Assembly (NCBI GenBank): GCA_017991935.1
Contig: JAGOPP010000006.1
Location: 17,434-81,433 of the forward strand
Length of the DNA: 64,000 bases
Source: Oscillospiraceae bacterium
GTDB lineage: Bacteria > Bacillota > Clostridia > Oscillospirales > Ruminococcaceae
Direction of reading: 5' to 3'
In this document: piece by piece, positions 7,901 to 16,208 of the stretch
Numbering within the stretch: the stretch's first letter is position 1
Layout: every line of letters begins with the position of its first letter
Program-made: the position numbers and the translations under genes
Notes under the pieces: model-generated
What the model was told of the DNA's origin: nothing
What the model saw: the letters and a program-made list of their open reading frames with translations, nothing else
Database searches by the model: none

Positions 7901-7929
7901 TTGCAATGAGAGATTCTCCATGATATAAT
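7901..7929 (+). promoter_or_regulatory. Sigma-A promoter of rpsB-tsf
   Basis: TTGCAA (7901-7906), 17 bases, TATAAT (7924-7929). The predicted start near 7936 leaves a leader of about 130 bases. Confidence 0.75.
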
Positions 7930-7935
7930 CAAAAA

Positions 7936-8064
7936 GCTTTGGAATCGCGAACCGCGCTCCATAAAGCAAATCCACACATCCCACAATCGTTCCGGCGATG
8001 TGCCAGAGATGGCCGCTCTTTCGAAATGCGTGGGGTGGAGGAACAACAAAAGGAGGAAAAAATC
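7936..8064 (+). promoter_or_regulatory. rpsB leader, possible S2 autoregulatory RNA
   Basis: About 130 untranslated bases precede rpsB. A CCACACATCCCAC segment near 7972-7984 can pair in part with GTGGGGTGG shortly before the AGGAGG. The start signal could therefore be masked. S2 leaders are known regulatory RNAs in several phyla; assignment here rests only on position and pairing. Confidence 0.4.
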
Positions 8065-8817
8065 ATGTCTGTTGTATCCATGAAACAGCTGCTCGAGGCC
8101 GGCGTCCATTTCGGACACCAGACCCGCCGCTGGAACCCGAAAATGGCGCCCTATATTTTTACCGAGCGCAACGGCATCTACATCATCGACCTGCAAAAGA
8201 CCGTGAAGAAGATCGAGGAGGCCTACATGTTCGTCCGCGATCTCTCTTTGGCGGGCAGACCCGTCCTCTTCGTCGGCACCAAAAAGCAGGCCGCGGATTC
8301 CATCCGTGAAGAGGCCGAAAGAGCCGGCGCCTACTATGTCAACGCCCGCTGGCTCGGCGGCATGCTCACCAACTTCAAAACCATCCGCAGCAGGATCGCC
8401 CGCCTCACCCAGCTCCGCAAGATGGAGGAGGACGGCACGTTCGACCGTTTGACCAAAAAAGAGGCCAGCAAACTGGCCCTTGAAATCGAGAAGCTCGAGA
8501 AATACCTCGGCGGCATCGAGGATATGGACCGGCTCCCCGGCGCGCTCTTCATCGTCGACTCCAGAAAAGAGAAGATCGCCGTCTCCGAAGCCCGCAAGCT
8601 CGGCATCCCGATCGTCGCGATCGTCGATACGAACTGCGATCCGGATGAGATCGACTACCTGATCCCGGGCAACGACGACGCCATCCGCGCCGTCAAGCTG
8701 ATCGCCGGCACCATCGCCGACGCGATCATCGAGGGCCGTCAGGGCGAGCAGTTCAGTCCGGCGGCGCAGGAAAAAGAAAACGAAACCGACGACGAAACGG
8801 AACAGGAGGAAAAATAA
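8065..8817 (+). CDS. rpsB: 30S ribosomal protein S2
   Basis: Component of the small subunit head, binding late and needed for S1 or mRNA docking. The protein has 250 residues and starts [20 protein letters not shown]; it contains the family segments [35 protein letters not shown] and [15 protein letters not shown]. The start was set at ATG 8065 after AGGAGG (8051-8056); the longer open frame upstream is leader. A short acidic tail follows residue 230. It directly abuts tsf (stop, then ATG with no gap), so the two are one transcription unit. Confidence 0.97.
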   Translation: MSVVSMKQLLEAGVHFGHQTRRWNPKMAPYIFTERNGIYIIDLQKTVKKIEEAYMFVRDLSLAGRPVLFVGTKKQAADSIREEAERAGAYYVNARWLGGMLTNFKTIRSRIARLTQLRKMEEDGTFDRLTKKEASKLALEIEKLEKYLGGIEDMDRLPGALFIVDSRKEKIAVSEARKLGIPIVAIVDTNCDPDEIDYLIPGNDDAIRAVKLIAGTIADAIIEGRQGEQFSPAAQEKENETDDETEQEEK

Positions 8818-9753
8818 ATGGCGTTTACCGCTCTTGATGTAAAAGCCCTCCGGGAAACCACCGGCTGCGGCATGCTCGACTGCAAAAAAGCGCTGACGGA
8901 GACCGACGGCGATATGGAGAAGGCGATCGACTTTCTTCGTGAAAAAGGCCTTGCCGCCGCCGCCAAAAAGTCCGCCCGCGTCGCCGCGGAGGGCGCCGTC
9001 TTAGCCGATTACTGCCACGAATGCAAGGTCGGCGCGGCCGTCGAGGTCAACTCCGAGACCGACTTCGCCGCGAAGAGCGAAAAGTTCCTCGCGTTCATCA
9101 AGCTCTGCCTCAAGACCGTGATGGAACAGAACCCGGCCGACGTGGACGCGCTGCTCGCCTGCGAGGTCGAGGGCCGCACCCTGCAGGACATCCTTCAGGA
9201 TAAGGTGCTCGTCATCGGAGAGAACCTGAAGATCCGCCGCTTCACCCGCTACGAGGGCGACTGCGCCTCCTACGTCCACATGGGCGGAAAGATCGGCGTG
9301 CTGGTCCGCTTCGACACCGACGTGGCCGACAAAGAGGGCTTCGCCGAATACGGCAAAGACGTCGCGATGCAGATCGCCGCTTCCCAGCCGCTGTATATCT
9401 GCCCGAAATCCGTTCCGGAATCCGTCCTCGATCATGAGAAAGAGGTCTTCCTCGCCCAGATCGACGAGGATCCCAAGATGGCCGGCAAGCCGGACGCCGT
9501 CAAAGAGAAGATGATCGAGGGCAAAGTCGGCAAATATTATAAAGAGAACTGCCTGATCAGTCAGGCGTTCATCAAGGACCCGGATATCGACGTCGAGGCC
9601 TACACGGAAAAGGTCGCCAAGGAGCTTGGCGGCAGCATCCGGATCGCCGAGTTCGTCCGCTTTGAAAAGGGCGAGGGCCTTGAGAAAAAAGCCGAGGAGA
9701 ACCTTGCCGACGAGGTCGCGAAACAGATCGCGCAGGCGCAGAAAAAGGACTGA
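8818..9753 (+). CDS. tsf: Elongation factor Ts
   Basis: Guanine nucleotide exchange factor for EF-Tu. The protein has 311 residues. The N-terminal UBA-like module contains the signature LRETTGCGMLDCKKALTE, with TGCGMLDC where most bacteria have TGAGMMDC. The core follows with EVNSETDFAAKSEKF and two dimerisation subdomains. The ribosome-binding site AGGAGG lies inside the end of rpsB, so translation is probably coupled. A strong terminator follows, separating the pair from the downstream genes. Confidence 0.97.
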   Translation: MAFTALDVKALRETTGCGMLDCKKALTETDGDMEKAIDFLREKGLAAAAKKSARVAAEGAVLADYCHECKVGAAVEVNSETDFAAKSEKFLAFIKLCLKTVMEQNPADVDALLACEVEGRTLQDILQDKVLVIGENLKIRRFTRYEGDCASYVHMGGKIGVLVRFDTDVADKEGFAEYGKDVAMQIAASQPLYICPKSVPESVLDHEKEVFLAQIDEDPKMAGKPDAVKEKMIEGKVGKYYKENCLISQAFIKDPDIDVEAYTEKVAKELGGSIRIAEFVRFEKGEGLEKKAEENLADEVAKQIAQAQKKD

Positions 9754-9777
9754 TTCGGGAGAAAACCGAAGAGAAAA

Positions 9778-9808
9778 AAGGCCGCGGGAGTCATCCCGCG
9801 GCTTTTTT
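9778..9808 (+). terminator. Terminator of rpsB-tsf
   Basis: GCCGCGGGA pairs with TCCCGCGGC across a four-base loop, then TTTTTT. Confidence 0.85.
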
Positions 9809-9839
9809 GACGTGCGCGCGTTTTCGCCTTTTTCTCCAC

Positions 9840-9867
9840 TTGACAAAGCCTGAAAAGATGATATAGT
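9840..9867 (+). promoter_or_regulatory. Sigma-A promoter after tsf
   Basis: TTGACA (9840-9845), 16 bases, TATAGT (9862-9867). It would read the small exported peptide frame and perhaps the YxjI-like gene. Confidence 0.6.
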
Positions 9868-9945
9868 AATCCCTAATGTGAAAAAGGATGTCTCGCGGGC
9901 TTCGGCGCGGAGGGCCTTTTTTTCGCTTTGGAAAAGGGATTGACG

Positions 9946-10254
9946 ATGAGAAATAGATTCTGGGGCGGCCGCTTGGGCGCGCTCTTTCTTGTGATATTGA
10001 CGCTGGCCGTGTTTCTGCAGGGCCGGCCGGTCTGCGGCGCGCCGGCCGTCGCCGCAGACGACGGCGGCGACGGCCCGGTTGCCGGCGACCTTGCCGCCGC
10101 GCGGGAAGACCCGGAGGCGAGCCGGAGGGAGCGGCGGGAATCTCCCGGCCGCGGGAGGCGGCTCTTTCGCCTTCCGGCGGCGGGGACGGGCCGAAAGCCC
10201 GCCGGGGAGTCCGCCGGGAAACGGTATCCCCCCGCCTGCGTGCTGCGGTGTTGA
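9946..10254 (+). CDS. Possible small exported protein
   Basis: A 102-residue frame starting MRNRFWGGRLGALFLVILTL, which looks like a signal peptide: charged start, hydrophobic core and a plausible cleavage site near VCGAPA (about residues 31-36). AAGGG stands seven bases before the ATG, and a good promoter lies about 80 bases upstream. The remainder is arginine- and proline-rich low-complexity sequence with no domain, as random GC-rich sequence would give. It may be a decayed gene that kept its 5' end, or a lineage-specific peptide. Confidence 0.35.
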   Translation: MRNRFWGGRLGALFLVILTLAVFLQGRPVCGAPAVAADDGGDGPVAGDLAAAREDPEASRRERRESPGRGRRLFRLPAAGTGRKPAGESAGKRYPPACVLRC

Positions 10255-10316
10255 CGGGTTCCCTTTCTTCCGCAAATATTAAGAAAGGGTCAGCGCACTG
10301 ACGGTGGATCGAAACC

Positions 10317-10823
10317 ATGGAGAATACAGAGGATTCGGAAGAACTTTCTATGCGCTTTCGCGCGGACGGATGCCGCATCGCGGACAGGGACGGAAAGCTG
10401 CTGCTTGAGGCGAAGCTTTCCGGCGGCTTCTTAAAAAAGAGGCTGGATTTTTACGACGCGGACGGGAACCTCGCTGCGAAAGCGATACAGACCGGCTTGG
10501 GCAGATACCGCCTCGATTTCGGCGGGCAGACGATGGAGCTTCGCAAACGGTTTTCCCTGACGGGAGCCGAGTATGTGACCACCGGCATGCCGTGGGTCCT
10601 GCGCCGCAGCCTTTTAAAACATGTCTATCGGATCCGGAAAAACGGGGCAGAGATCTCCGTTGTCCGGAAAAAATGGAACCCGTGGGAGGACGATTACGTC
10701 GTCCGGCTGCGGGACTCCGCCGACCGGCTTCAGGCCTTGGCGCTGGCGGTCCTGCTGGACTGCGGGGACGACTGTTTTTCCCGCAGGGCCGGGCAAGAGG
10801 AGCCCGAAAAACTGGAATGCTGA
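10317..10823 (+). CDS. LURP-one-related / YxjI-like protein
   Basis: Protein of 168 residues with the tubby-like beta-barrel of the LURP-one-related/phospholipid-scramblase superfamily. Visible family features are a repeated 'D.DG...' strand pattern (DRDGKLLLEAKLSGGFLKKR, DADGNLAAKAI), the central KKWNPWEDDYVV strand and the terminal hydrophobic helix LALAVLLDC. Bacterial members are of unknown function. ATG 10317 has GGTGG nine bases upstream; ATG 10350, preceded by GGAAGAA, is an alternative. It interrupts the usual tsf-pyrH adjacency and is closed by its own terminator. Confidence 0.75.
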   Translation: MENTEDSEELSMRFRADGCRIADRDGKLLLEAKLSGGFLKKRLDFYDADGNLAAKAIQTGLGRYRLDFGGQTMELRKRFSLTGAEYVTTGMPWVLRRSLLKHVYRIRKNGAEISVVRKKWNPWEDDYVVRLRDSADRLQALALAVLLDCGDDCFSRRAGQEEPEKLEC

Positions 10824-10825
10824 CA

Positions 10826-10857
10826 AGAGCGCGCCCGGAAGGGCGCGCTCTTTTTTT
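10826..10857 (+). terminator. Terminator of the YxjI-like gene
   Basis: AGAGCGCGCCC pairs perfectly with GGGCGCGCTCT around GGAA and is followed by seven T. Confidence 0.9.
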
Positions 10858-10912
10858 GTTTTTGATTAAAAGCGGCGAATCGGGAATATCCTTTCTTTTA
10901 GAAAAAATAACC

Positions 10913-10941
10913 TTTACTTATCCCTGCCGATCATGTAAAAT
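10913..10941 (+). promoter_or_regulatory. Promoter of the pyrH operon
   Basis: TTTACT (10913-10918), 17 bases, TAAAAT (10936-10941). The start of pyrH lies about 30 bases past the predicted transcription start. Confidence 0.6.
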
Positions 10942-10976
10942 AAATTTAAAATGGGGAAAAGGGGAGTTGTGCACCA

Positions 10977-11684
10977 ATGGAATTAAAATACAAGCGCGTG
11001 CTTCTGAAGCTCAGCGGCGAAGCCCTTGCCGGCGGCCAAAAAACCGGGATCGACTTCGGCACCATACAGACCATCTGTAAAAGCATCAAGGAATGCTCGG
11101 ATCTGGGCGCGGAGATCGCGATTGTCGTAGGCGGGGGCAACTTCTGGCGCGGCCGCTCCAGCGGCGGCATGGACCGCACCACCGCGGACCATATGGGGAT
11201 GCTCGCCACCGTCATCAACGCGCTTGCGCTCTATGACACGCTCAACCAGATGGGCTCCCCGGTCCGGGTCATGACCGCGATCTCCATGCCGGAAATCGCG
11301 GAGCCGTTTATCCGCAACAGGGCCATCCGCCATCTCGAAAAGGGCAGGATCGTGATCTTCGGGTGCGGCACCGGCAACCCCTATTTCTCCACCGACAGCG
11401 CGAGCTCCCTGCGCGCGGCGGAGATCAACGCCGATGTGATCTTCAAGGCGACGCTGGTCGACGGCGTCTACGACAAGGACCCCAACCAGTACGGCGACGC
11501 GGTGAAATACGACAGCCTCACCTTTGGCGAGGTGCTGGAAAAGGACCTCAAGGTCCTCGATTCCACCTCCGCCGCCATGTGCCGGGACAACCATGTCCCG
11601 ATCCTCGTCTTCAGCCTCAGCGATCCCGACAACATCCGCCGGGCCATCGAGGGGGAGAAGATCGGCACCTTGGTAAAGGACTGA
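10977..11684 (+). CDS. pyrH: UMP kinase
   Basis: Bacterial-type hexameric uridylate kinase (amino acid kinase fold), which phosphorylates UMP to UDP. The protein has 235 residues. The N-terminal [12 protein letters not shown] loop, [11 protein letters not shown] glycine loop, [11 protein letters not shown], the [12 protein letters not shown] segment and the [10 protein letters not shown] motif are all present. It is the first gene of a long unit (pyrH, frr, uppS, cdsA, dxr, rseP, ispG, polC). Spacing to frr is about 100 bp with no visible terminator. Confidence 0.97.
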   Translation: MELKYKRVLLKLSGEALAGGQKTGIDFGTIQTICKSIKECSDLGAEIAIVVGGGNFWRGRSSGGMDRTTADHMGMLATVINALALYDTLNQMGSPVRVMTAISMPEIAEPFIRNRAIRHLEKGRIVIFGCGTGNPYFSTDSASSLRAAEINADVIFKATLVDGVYDKDPNQYGDAVKYDSLTFGEVLEKDLKVLDSTSAAMCRDNHVPILVFSLSDPDNIRRAIEGEKIGTLVKD

Positions 11685-11782
11685 CCCCCAAAATTTCCAA
11701 CGCTTTCAAGGATGCGGCGCCCCCCGGCGCGCGCCCGCGTCGTTTAAAAAAATCTTTTCAGCCGGAGAAACGGAGGAAAACT

Positions 11783-12337
11783 ATGAGAGAACAGCTCATC
11801 TCTTTTAACGAGAAAATGGAGGGCATCATCGCGGAGCTCGAGGAGGATTTCGGCTCCATCCGCGCCGGGCGCGCCAACCCCGGCATCTTGGAACGCCTTG
11901 TCATCGACTATTACGGCACCCCGACCAAGGTCAACCAGATGGCCGCGGTTTCCGTTTCGGAGGCCCGCATCCTTGTCATCCAGCCGTGGGACCGCTCCGC
12001 GCTCAAGCTGATCGAAAAAGCGCTCAACCTCTCCGACATCGGCATCCCGCCGCAAAACGACGGCACCTGCATCCGGCTCGTTTTCCCCCCGCTGACCGAA
12101 GAGCGGCGCAAGGAGCTTTCCAAGGAAGTGCGCAAGCACGCGGAGGAGGCTAAGATCGCCGTGCGCAACGTCCGCCGCGACGCCAACGAGCTGATTAAAA
12201 AACAGGAAAAAGATAAAACGATCTCCGAGGACGACCGCAAGGACATCGAAAAGGACTGCCAGAAGCTGACCGACGATTTCATCAAAAAGGTAGACGACAT
12301 GGCCGACGGCAAATCCGCGGAGATCATGGAGCTTTGA
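11783..12337 (+). CDS. frr: Ribosome recycling factor
   Basis: Splits post-termination ribosomes together with EF-G. The protein has 184 residues. The hallmark N-terminal segment FGSIRAGRANPGILE, the WDRSALKLIEKAL region and the C-terminal three-helix bundle (RDANELIKKQEKD...DDFIKKVDDM) are complete. The start is ATG 11783 after GGAGG. It is conserved downstream of pyrH and upstream of uppS. Confidence 0.97.
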   Translation: MREQLISFNEKMEGIIAELEEDFGSIRAGRANPGILERLVIDYYGTPTKVNQMAAVSVSEARILVIQPWDRSALKLIEKALNLSDIGIPPQNDGTCIRLVFPPLTEERRKELSKEVRKHAEEAKIAVRNVRRDANELIKKQEKDKTISEDDRKDIEKDCQKLTDDFIKKVDDMADGKSAEIMEL

Positions 12338-12368
12338 TTTCCCGGGAAATTTTATCGAAAGGCGGAAC

Positions 12369-13079
12369 GTGGTCTTGAAAAACGAGCGGATCCTGCCCGC
12401 CCATATCGGCATCATCATGGACGGCAATGGTCGCTGGGCGAAAAAAAGAGGGCTTCCGCGCGGCGCCGGGCATAAAAAGGGCGCGGAGGTCTTTGAGACG
12501 ATCGCGCGGTATTGCCGGGATCTCGGCGTCCGGTATCTGACCGTCTATGCCTTTTCCACGGAGAACTGGCGCCGCCCGAAGGCCGAAGTCGAGAACGTCA
12601 TGGACCTGATGCGCGACTATCTGAAGCGGATGGACGGCATGGCCGGCGAGCATATCACGGTCCGCTTCATCGGCGACCGCGCGCCGCTCGCCGACGATCT
12701 GCGCGCGCTGATGGAGAAGGCGGAGAAGGCCAAGGTGGCCGATGTGAAGCTGACCGTCCAGATCGCGCTCAATTACGGCGGCCGGGCGGAGATCGTCCGC
12801 GCGGTGCGGCATATCGCCGAAAAGGTCAAATCCGGCAAGATCGGGCCCGGGGACATCACGGAGGACCTGATCTCCGCGAACCTTGACTCCGCGGTGCCGG
12901 ACGCCGACCTGATCCTCCGGCCCAGCGGGGAGGAGCGCCTCTCCAATTTTCTGCTCTGGGAGAGCGCCTATGCGGAGCTCGTTTTTATGGATGTGCTCTG
13001 GCCGGATTTTACGCCCGCGCATCTGGACAAAGCCCTCGCCGAGTACGCGGGGCGGGACCGGCGCTTCGGCGGCGTATAA
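12369..13079 (+). CDS. uppS: Undecaprenyl diphosphate synthase
   Basis: cis-Prenyltransferase that extends farnesyl diphosphate to C55 undecaprenyl diphosphate, the lipid carrier for peptidoglycan. The protein has 236 residues. It has IIMDGNGRWAKKRG with catalytic Asp18, RGAGHKKGAEV, YAFSTENWRRP, and the C-terminal LRPSGEERLSNFLLWESAYAE metal- and substrate-binding region. The start is GTG 12369 behind AAGGCGG. It is followed by cdsA, as in most bacteria. Confidence 0.96.
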   Translation: MVLKNERILPAHIGIIMDGNGRWAKKRGLPRGAGHKKGAEVFETIARYCRDLGVRYLTVYAFSTENWRRPKAEVENVMDLMRDYLKRMDGMAGEHITVRFIGDRAPLADDLRALMEKAEKAKVADVKLTVQIALNYGGRAEIVRAVRHIAEKVKSGKIGPGDITEDLISANLDSAVPDADLILRPSGEERLSNFLLWESAYAELVFMDVLWPDFTPAHLDKALAEYAGRDRRFGGV

Positions 13080-13110
13080 ATTTGCAGAGACGGAAGGTAC
13101 GGACGGGATC

Positions 13111-13941
13111 ATGAAACAGCGCCTGATTACTTCGCTCGTCGGGCTCGCGCTGCTCGGCGTTGTACTTTACTTTTATAATACCGTATTGCTCGATATTGCG
13201 GTGACGCTCGTCTCCGTGATAGCGGTGTGGGAGCTGCTCCACGCCGGGCGGCTTGGGGACCATATCGCCTTGGTTTCGGTCTGCCTCGCGGCGGCGGCCG
13301 TCGTCTCCTCGCGGATTTTCGCGGAGGCCGCCGGCCTGCGCGAGATCTGCCTCTTTTTTGGCGGGATGCTGATGCTCGCCGTCCTTTTCGACCGGAAAAA
13401 GCTCGAGGCGACGGCGGCGGGCTACGCATTTTTTGTCTCAATCACGGTGCCGCTGGGGTTTTCCACGGCGCTTTTGTACCGGGAGGGAGCGGGCCCCGCG
13501 GGGGGCCTCTATATCACGCTATTGAGCTTCGCGGTCGCGTGGCTCAACGACACCTTCGCCTTCTTCAGCGGCTCCCTGTTCGGCAGGCATAAGCTCTACC
13601 CGGAAATCAGCCCGAAAAAAACGGTGGAGGGCGCGGTCGGCGGGGTGATCGGCTCGGTCGCCTTTTGTCTCCTGCTGAGCTGGGCGTACGCGGCGTACGC
13701 CGCGCCGGCGCTGGGCGAGCCGCTCATGCTACGCTGGCCGTCCCTGTGCCTCTTCCTACCGGTCGGGGCGGGGGCGGGGATCCTTGGGGATCTCTCCGCC
13801 TCGGCCATCAAGCGGCAGTTCGGGGTCAAGGACTACGGCAACATCATGCCGGGGCACGGCGGGGTCATGGACCGCTTCGACAGCTGGCTCTTCGTCGCGC
13901 CGCTGCTCTACCTGTGGGATCTCTATTTTCCCATCTTCTGA
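13111..13941 (+). CDS. cdsA: Phosphatidate cytidylyltransferase
   Basis: Integral membrane enzyme that makes CDP-diacylglycerol from phosphatidate and CTP, at the branch point for phospholipids. The protein has 276 residues and several hydrophobic helices. The PROSITE-type signature is intact near the C-terminus (SAIKRQFGVKDYGNI, then MPGHGGVMDRFD), preceded by the ISPKKTVEG motif. Start ATG 13111, 31 bp after uppS. The last loop differs little from Bacillus enzymes. Activity is expected. Confidence 0.95.
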   Translation: MKQRLITSLVGLALLGVVLYFYNTVLLDIAVTLVSVIAVWELLHAGRLGDHIALVSVCLAAAAVVSSRIFAEAAGLREICLFFGGMLMLAVLFDRKKLEATAAGYAFFVSITVPLGFSTALLYREGAGPAGGLYITLLSFAVAWLNDTFAFFSGSLFGRHKLYPEISPKKTVEGAVGGVIGSVAFCLLLSWAYAAYAAPALGEPLMLRWPSLCLFLPVGAGAGILGDLSASAIKRQFGVKDYGNIMPGHGGVMDRFDSWLFVAPLLYLWDLYFPIF

Positions 13942-14018
13942 AACGGCATTCGCCAAAACGACATCCGCATCGAATCTGTGCCGCGCGTAAGGGCGGCATA
14001 TTTGTTAGAGGGCATCCT

Positions 14019-15170
14019 ATGAAACGAATTTCCATCCTCGGCTCCACCGGCTCCATTGGCACCCAGACGCTGGATGTCTGCCGCCGCATGGGGTTTTCGG
14101 TCGCCGCCCTCGCCGCCGGAAACAACGCCGCGCTCTTGGAGGAGCAGGCGCGGGAATTTCACCCCGGGCTGGTCGCGCTCTTTGACGAGGCGGCCGCCGC
14201 GGATCTTCGGATTTCGCTCGCGGACACGGATATCCGGGTTCTCTCGGGCGCGGAGGGCGTCAAAGAGGCGGCGGCCTGTCCCTGCGACATCGTGCTCAAC
14301 GCCGTCACCGGGATCGCCGGCCTCGCGCCCTCGATCGCCGCGATCGAGGCGGGCAACACGCTCGCGCTCGCCAACAAGGAGACGCTGGTCGCCGGCGGGA
14401 AGCGCGTGATGGAGCTCGCGGCGGCGCGCGGCGTCCGGATTTTGCCGGTCGACAGCGAGCACTCGGCCATCTTCCAGTGCCTTCAGGCGAAGGGCGATTC
14501 CGCCCGGATCGAGAAGCTGATCCTGACGGCGTCCGGCGGCCCGTTCTTCGGCAGGAGCCGGGAGGAGCTCGCTTGCGTCCGTCCCGAGGACGCACTGCGG
14601 CATCCGACTTGGGCGATGGGCCGCAAAGTGACGGTCGATTCCGCCACCATGGCAAATAAAGGGCTCGAAATTATCGAAGCCGCGCATCTTTTCGGTATCC
14701 CGCAGGATAAAATAGAGGTAATCGTCCATCGGGAGAGCGTCGTGCACTCCATGGTGGAATTTATAGATCATTCGGTGCTCGCCGAGCTCGGCGTCCCGGA
14801 TATGCGCGCGCCGATCCAGTACGCGCTGACGTGGCCCGAGCGCCTGCCGGGAGCTGTAAAGCACCTCAGCTTAACAGAGATCGGCGCGCTGACGTTCTTT
14901 CCGCCGGATGATTTGGCTTTCCCGTCCGTCCGCATCGCGAGGCGGGCGCTCTCCCTCGGGTGCACGGCGACCGCCGCTTTCAACGCGGCGGACGAGGTCG
15001 CCGTGGCCACTTTTTTGGAGGGAACCATCGGCTTCAACGAGATTCCGGCCGTGCTCGAGGAGACGGTCGAGATGCCGCTTCCGGCCGGGGATTCCTTTGA
15101 GGCGGTCTTCGCGGCCGACCGGGAGGCGCGCGCGTTCGCGGCATCCATGATTTTACGTTATAGGAGATAA
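14019..15170 (+). CDS. dxr: 1-deoxy-D-xylulose 5-phosphate reductoisomerase
   Basis: Second enzyme of the MEP isoprenoid pathway: NADPH- and divalent-metal-dependent conversion of DXP to MEP, and the target of fosmidomycin. The protein has 383 residues. The NADPH loop GSTGSIGTQTLDV is at the N-terminus, LANKETLVAGG follows, and the metal-binding PVDSEHSAIFQCL is present with a C-terminal helical domain. ATG 14019 follows AGAGGG. Together with ispG two genes on, it shows that the organism uses the MEP rather than the mevalonate route. Confidence 0.96.
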   Translation: MKRISILGSTGSIGTQTLDVCRRMGFSVAALAAGNNAALLEEQAREFHPGLVALFDEAAAADLRISLADTDIRVLSGAEGVKEAAACPCDIVLNAVTGIAGLAPSIAAIEAGNTLALANKETLVAGGKRVMELAAARGVRILPVDSEHSAIFQCLQAKGDSARIEKLILTASGGPFFGRSREELACVRPEDALRHPTWAMGRKVTVDSATMANKGLEIIEAAHLFGIPQDKIEVIVHRESVVHSMVEFIDHSVLAELGVPDMRAPIQYALTWPERLPGAVKHLSLTEIGALTFFPPDDLAFPSVRIARRALSLGCTATAAFNAADEVAVATFLEGTIGFNEIPAVLEETVEMPLPAGDSFEAVFAADREARAFAASMILRYRR

Positions 15171-15174
15171 TCGC

Positions 15175-16206
15175 TTGGTTGGAAATATTTTGATCGCCGT
15201 TTTATGCTTCGCAGTGATGCTGGTTTTCCACGAGCTCGGCCACTTTCTGACCGCGAAATGGGCCGGCATAAAAGTGAATGAGTTCGCGGTCGGCATGGGG
15301 CCGAAGCTCTTTTCCATCAAGAGAGGGGAGACGGCCTACAGCCTGCGCCTCCTGCCGATCGGCGCGTTCGTCGCCATGGAGGGCGAGGACGACGGCAGCG
15401 AGGCCCCGACCGAGCGCTCCTTTATGGCTTGCCCGGTCTGGAAGCGCATTATCGTCACGGCCGCCGGCGCCTTCATGAACATCCTGCTCGGGTTCATCCT
15501 CGTCGTCATCCTGACCTCGGGGCAGGAGCTGATCGGCACGCCGGTCATCGCCGCGTTCGGCGAAAACGCCGCCTCCTCCGCCTATTTGCGGGTGGACGAC
15601 CGCATTCTCTCCGTCAACGGGGAGCAGGTGCTGATCGACAACGACATCGTCTACTCCCTGATCCGCGACCCGGATGGCGTCGTCGACATGGAGGTCCTCC
15701 GGGGCGGGGAAAAGATGAAGCTCCACAAGGTCGTCTTTGAGACGAAGGACTACAACGGCACGTCCTCGATCGTCCTCGATTTCAGCGTCTACGGCGTGGA
15801 GCCCACGGTGCTGCGCGTCGTTGAATATTCGGCGGGCTGGACGTTCGCGCTCGTGAAGCTCGCGTGGCACGGCTTCGGCGACCTCATTCGGGGCACGTTC
15901 ACGGTCAACCAGCTCTCGGGGCCGGTGGGCGTCACGGAGGTGATCTCCGAGGCGAGCTCCCAGAGCATCGACTCCCTGCTGTTTATCGTGGCGCTGGTCA
16001 CGGTCAACCTCGGCGTCGTCAACCTGCTGCCGCTGCCCGCGCTGGACGGCGGGCGGATCTTATTTATGCTTTTGGAAGTGATCCGCGGGAAACCCATCAA
16101 TCAAAAGGTGGAATCCGTGATCCACAACGCCGGTTTTATTTTGCTGATCCTGCTGATGCTCTATGTCACGGCGAACGACATCATGAAGCTCGTCAACGGA
16201 GGCTAA
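15175..16206 (+). CDS. rseP: RIP metalloprotease RseP (site-2 protease)
   Basis: Membrane zinc protease (M50) that performs intramembrane cleavage, for example of anti-sigma factors and signal-peptide remnants. The protein has 343 residues. The HELGH zinc motif is in the first helix (His19-Glu20...His23), a PDZ domain lies at about 120-190, and PALDGGR, supplying the third zinc ligand, is near residue 290. The start is TTG 15175, only four bases after dxr, with AGGAGA overlapping the dxr stop; translation is probably coupled. Placement between dxr and ispG is typical. Confidence 0.95.
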   Translation: MVGNILIAVLCFAVMLVFHELGHFLTAKWAGIKVNEFAVGMGPKLFSIKRGETAYSLRLLPIGAFVAMEGEDDGSEAPTERSFMACPVWKRIIVTAAGAFMNILLGFILVVILTSGQELIGTPVIAAFGENAASSAYLRVDDRILSVNGEQVLIDNDIVYSLIRDPDGVVDMEVLRGGEKMKLHKVVFETKDYNGTSSIVLDFSVYGVEPTVLRVVEYSAGWTFALVKLAWHGFGDLIRGTFTVNQLSGPVGVTEVISEASSQSIDSLLFIVALVTVNLGVVNLLPLPALDGGRILFMLLEVIRGKPINQKVESVIHNAGFILLILLMLYVTANDIMKLVNGG

Positions 16207-16208
16207 CG

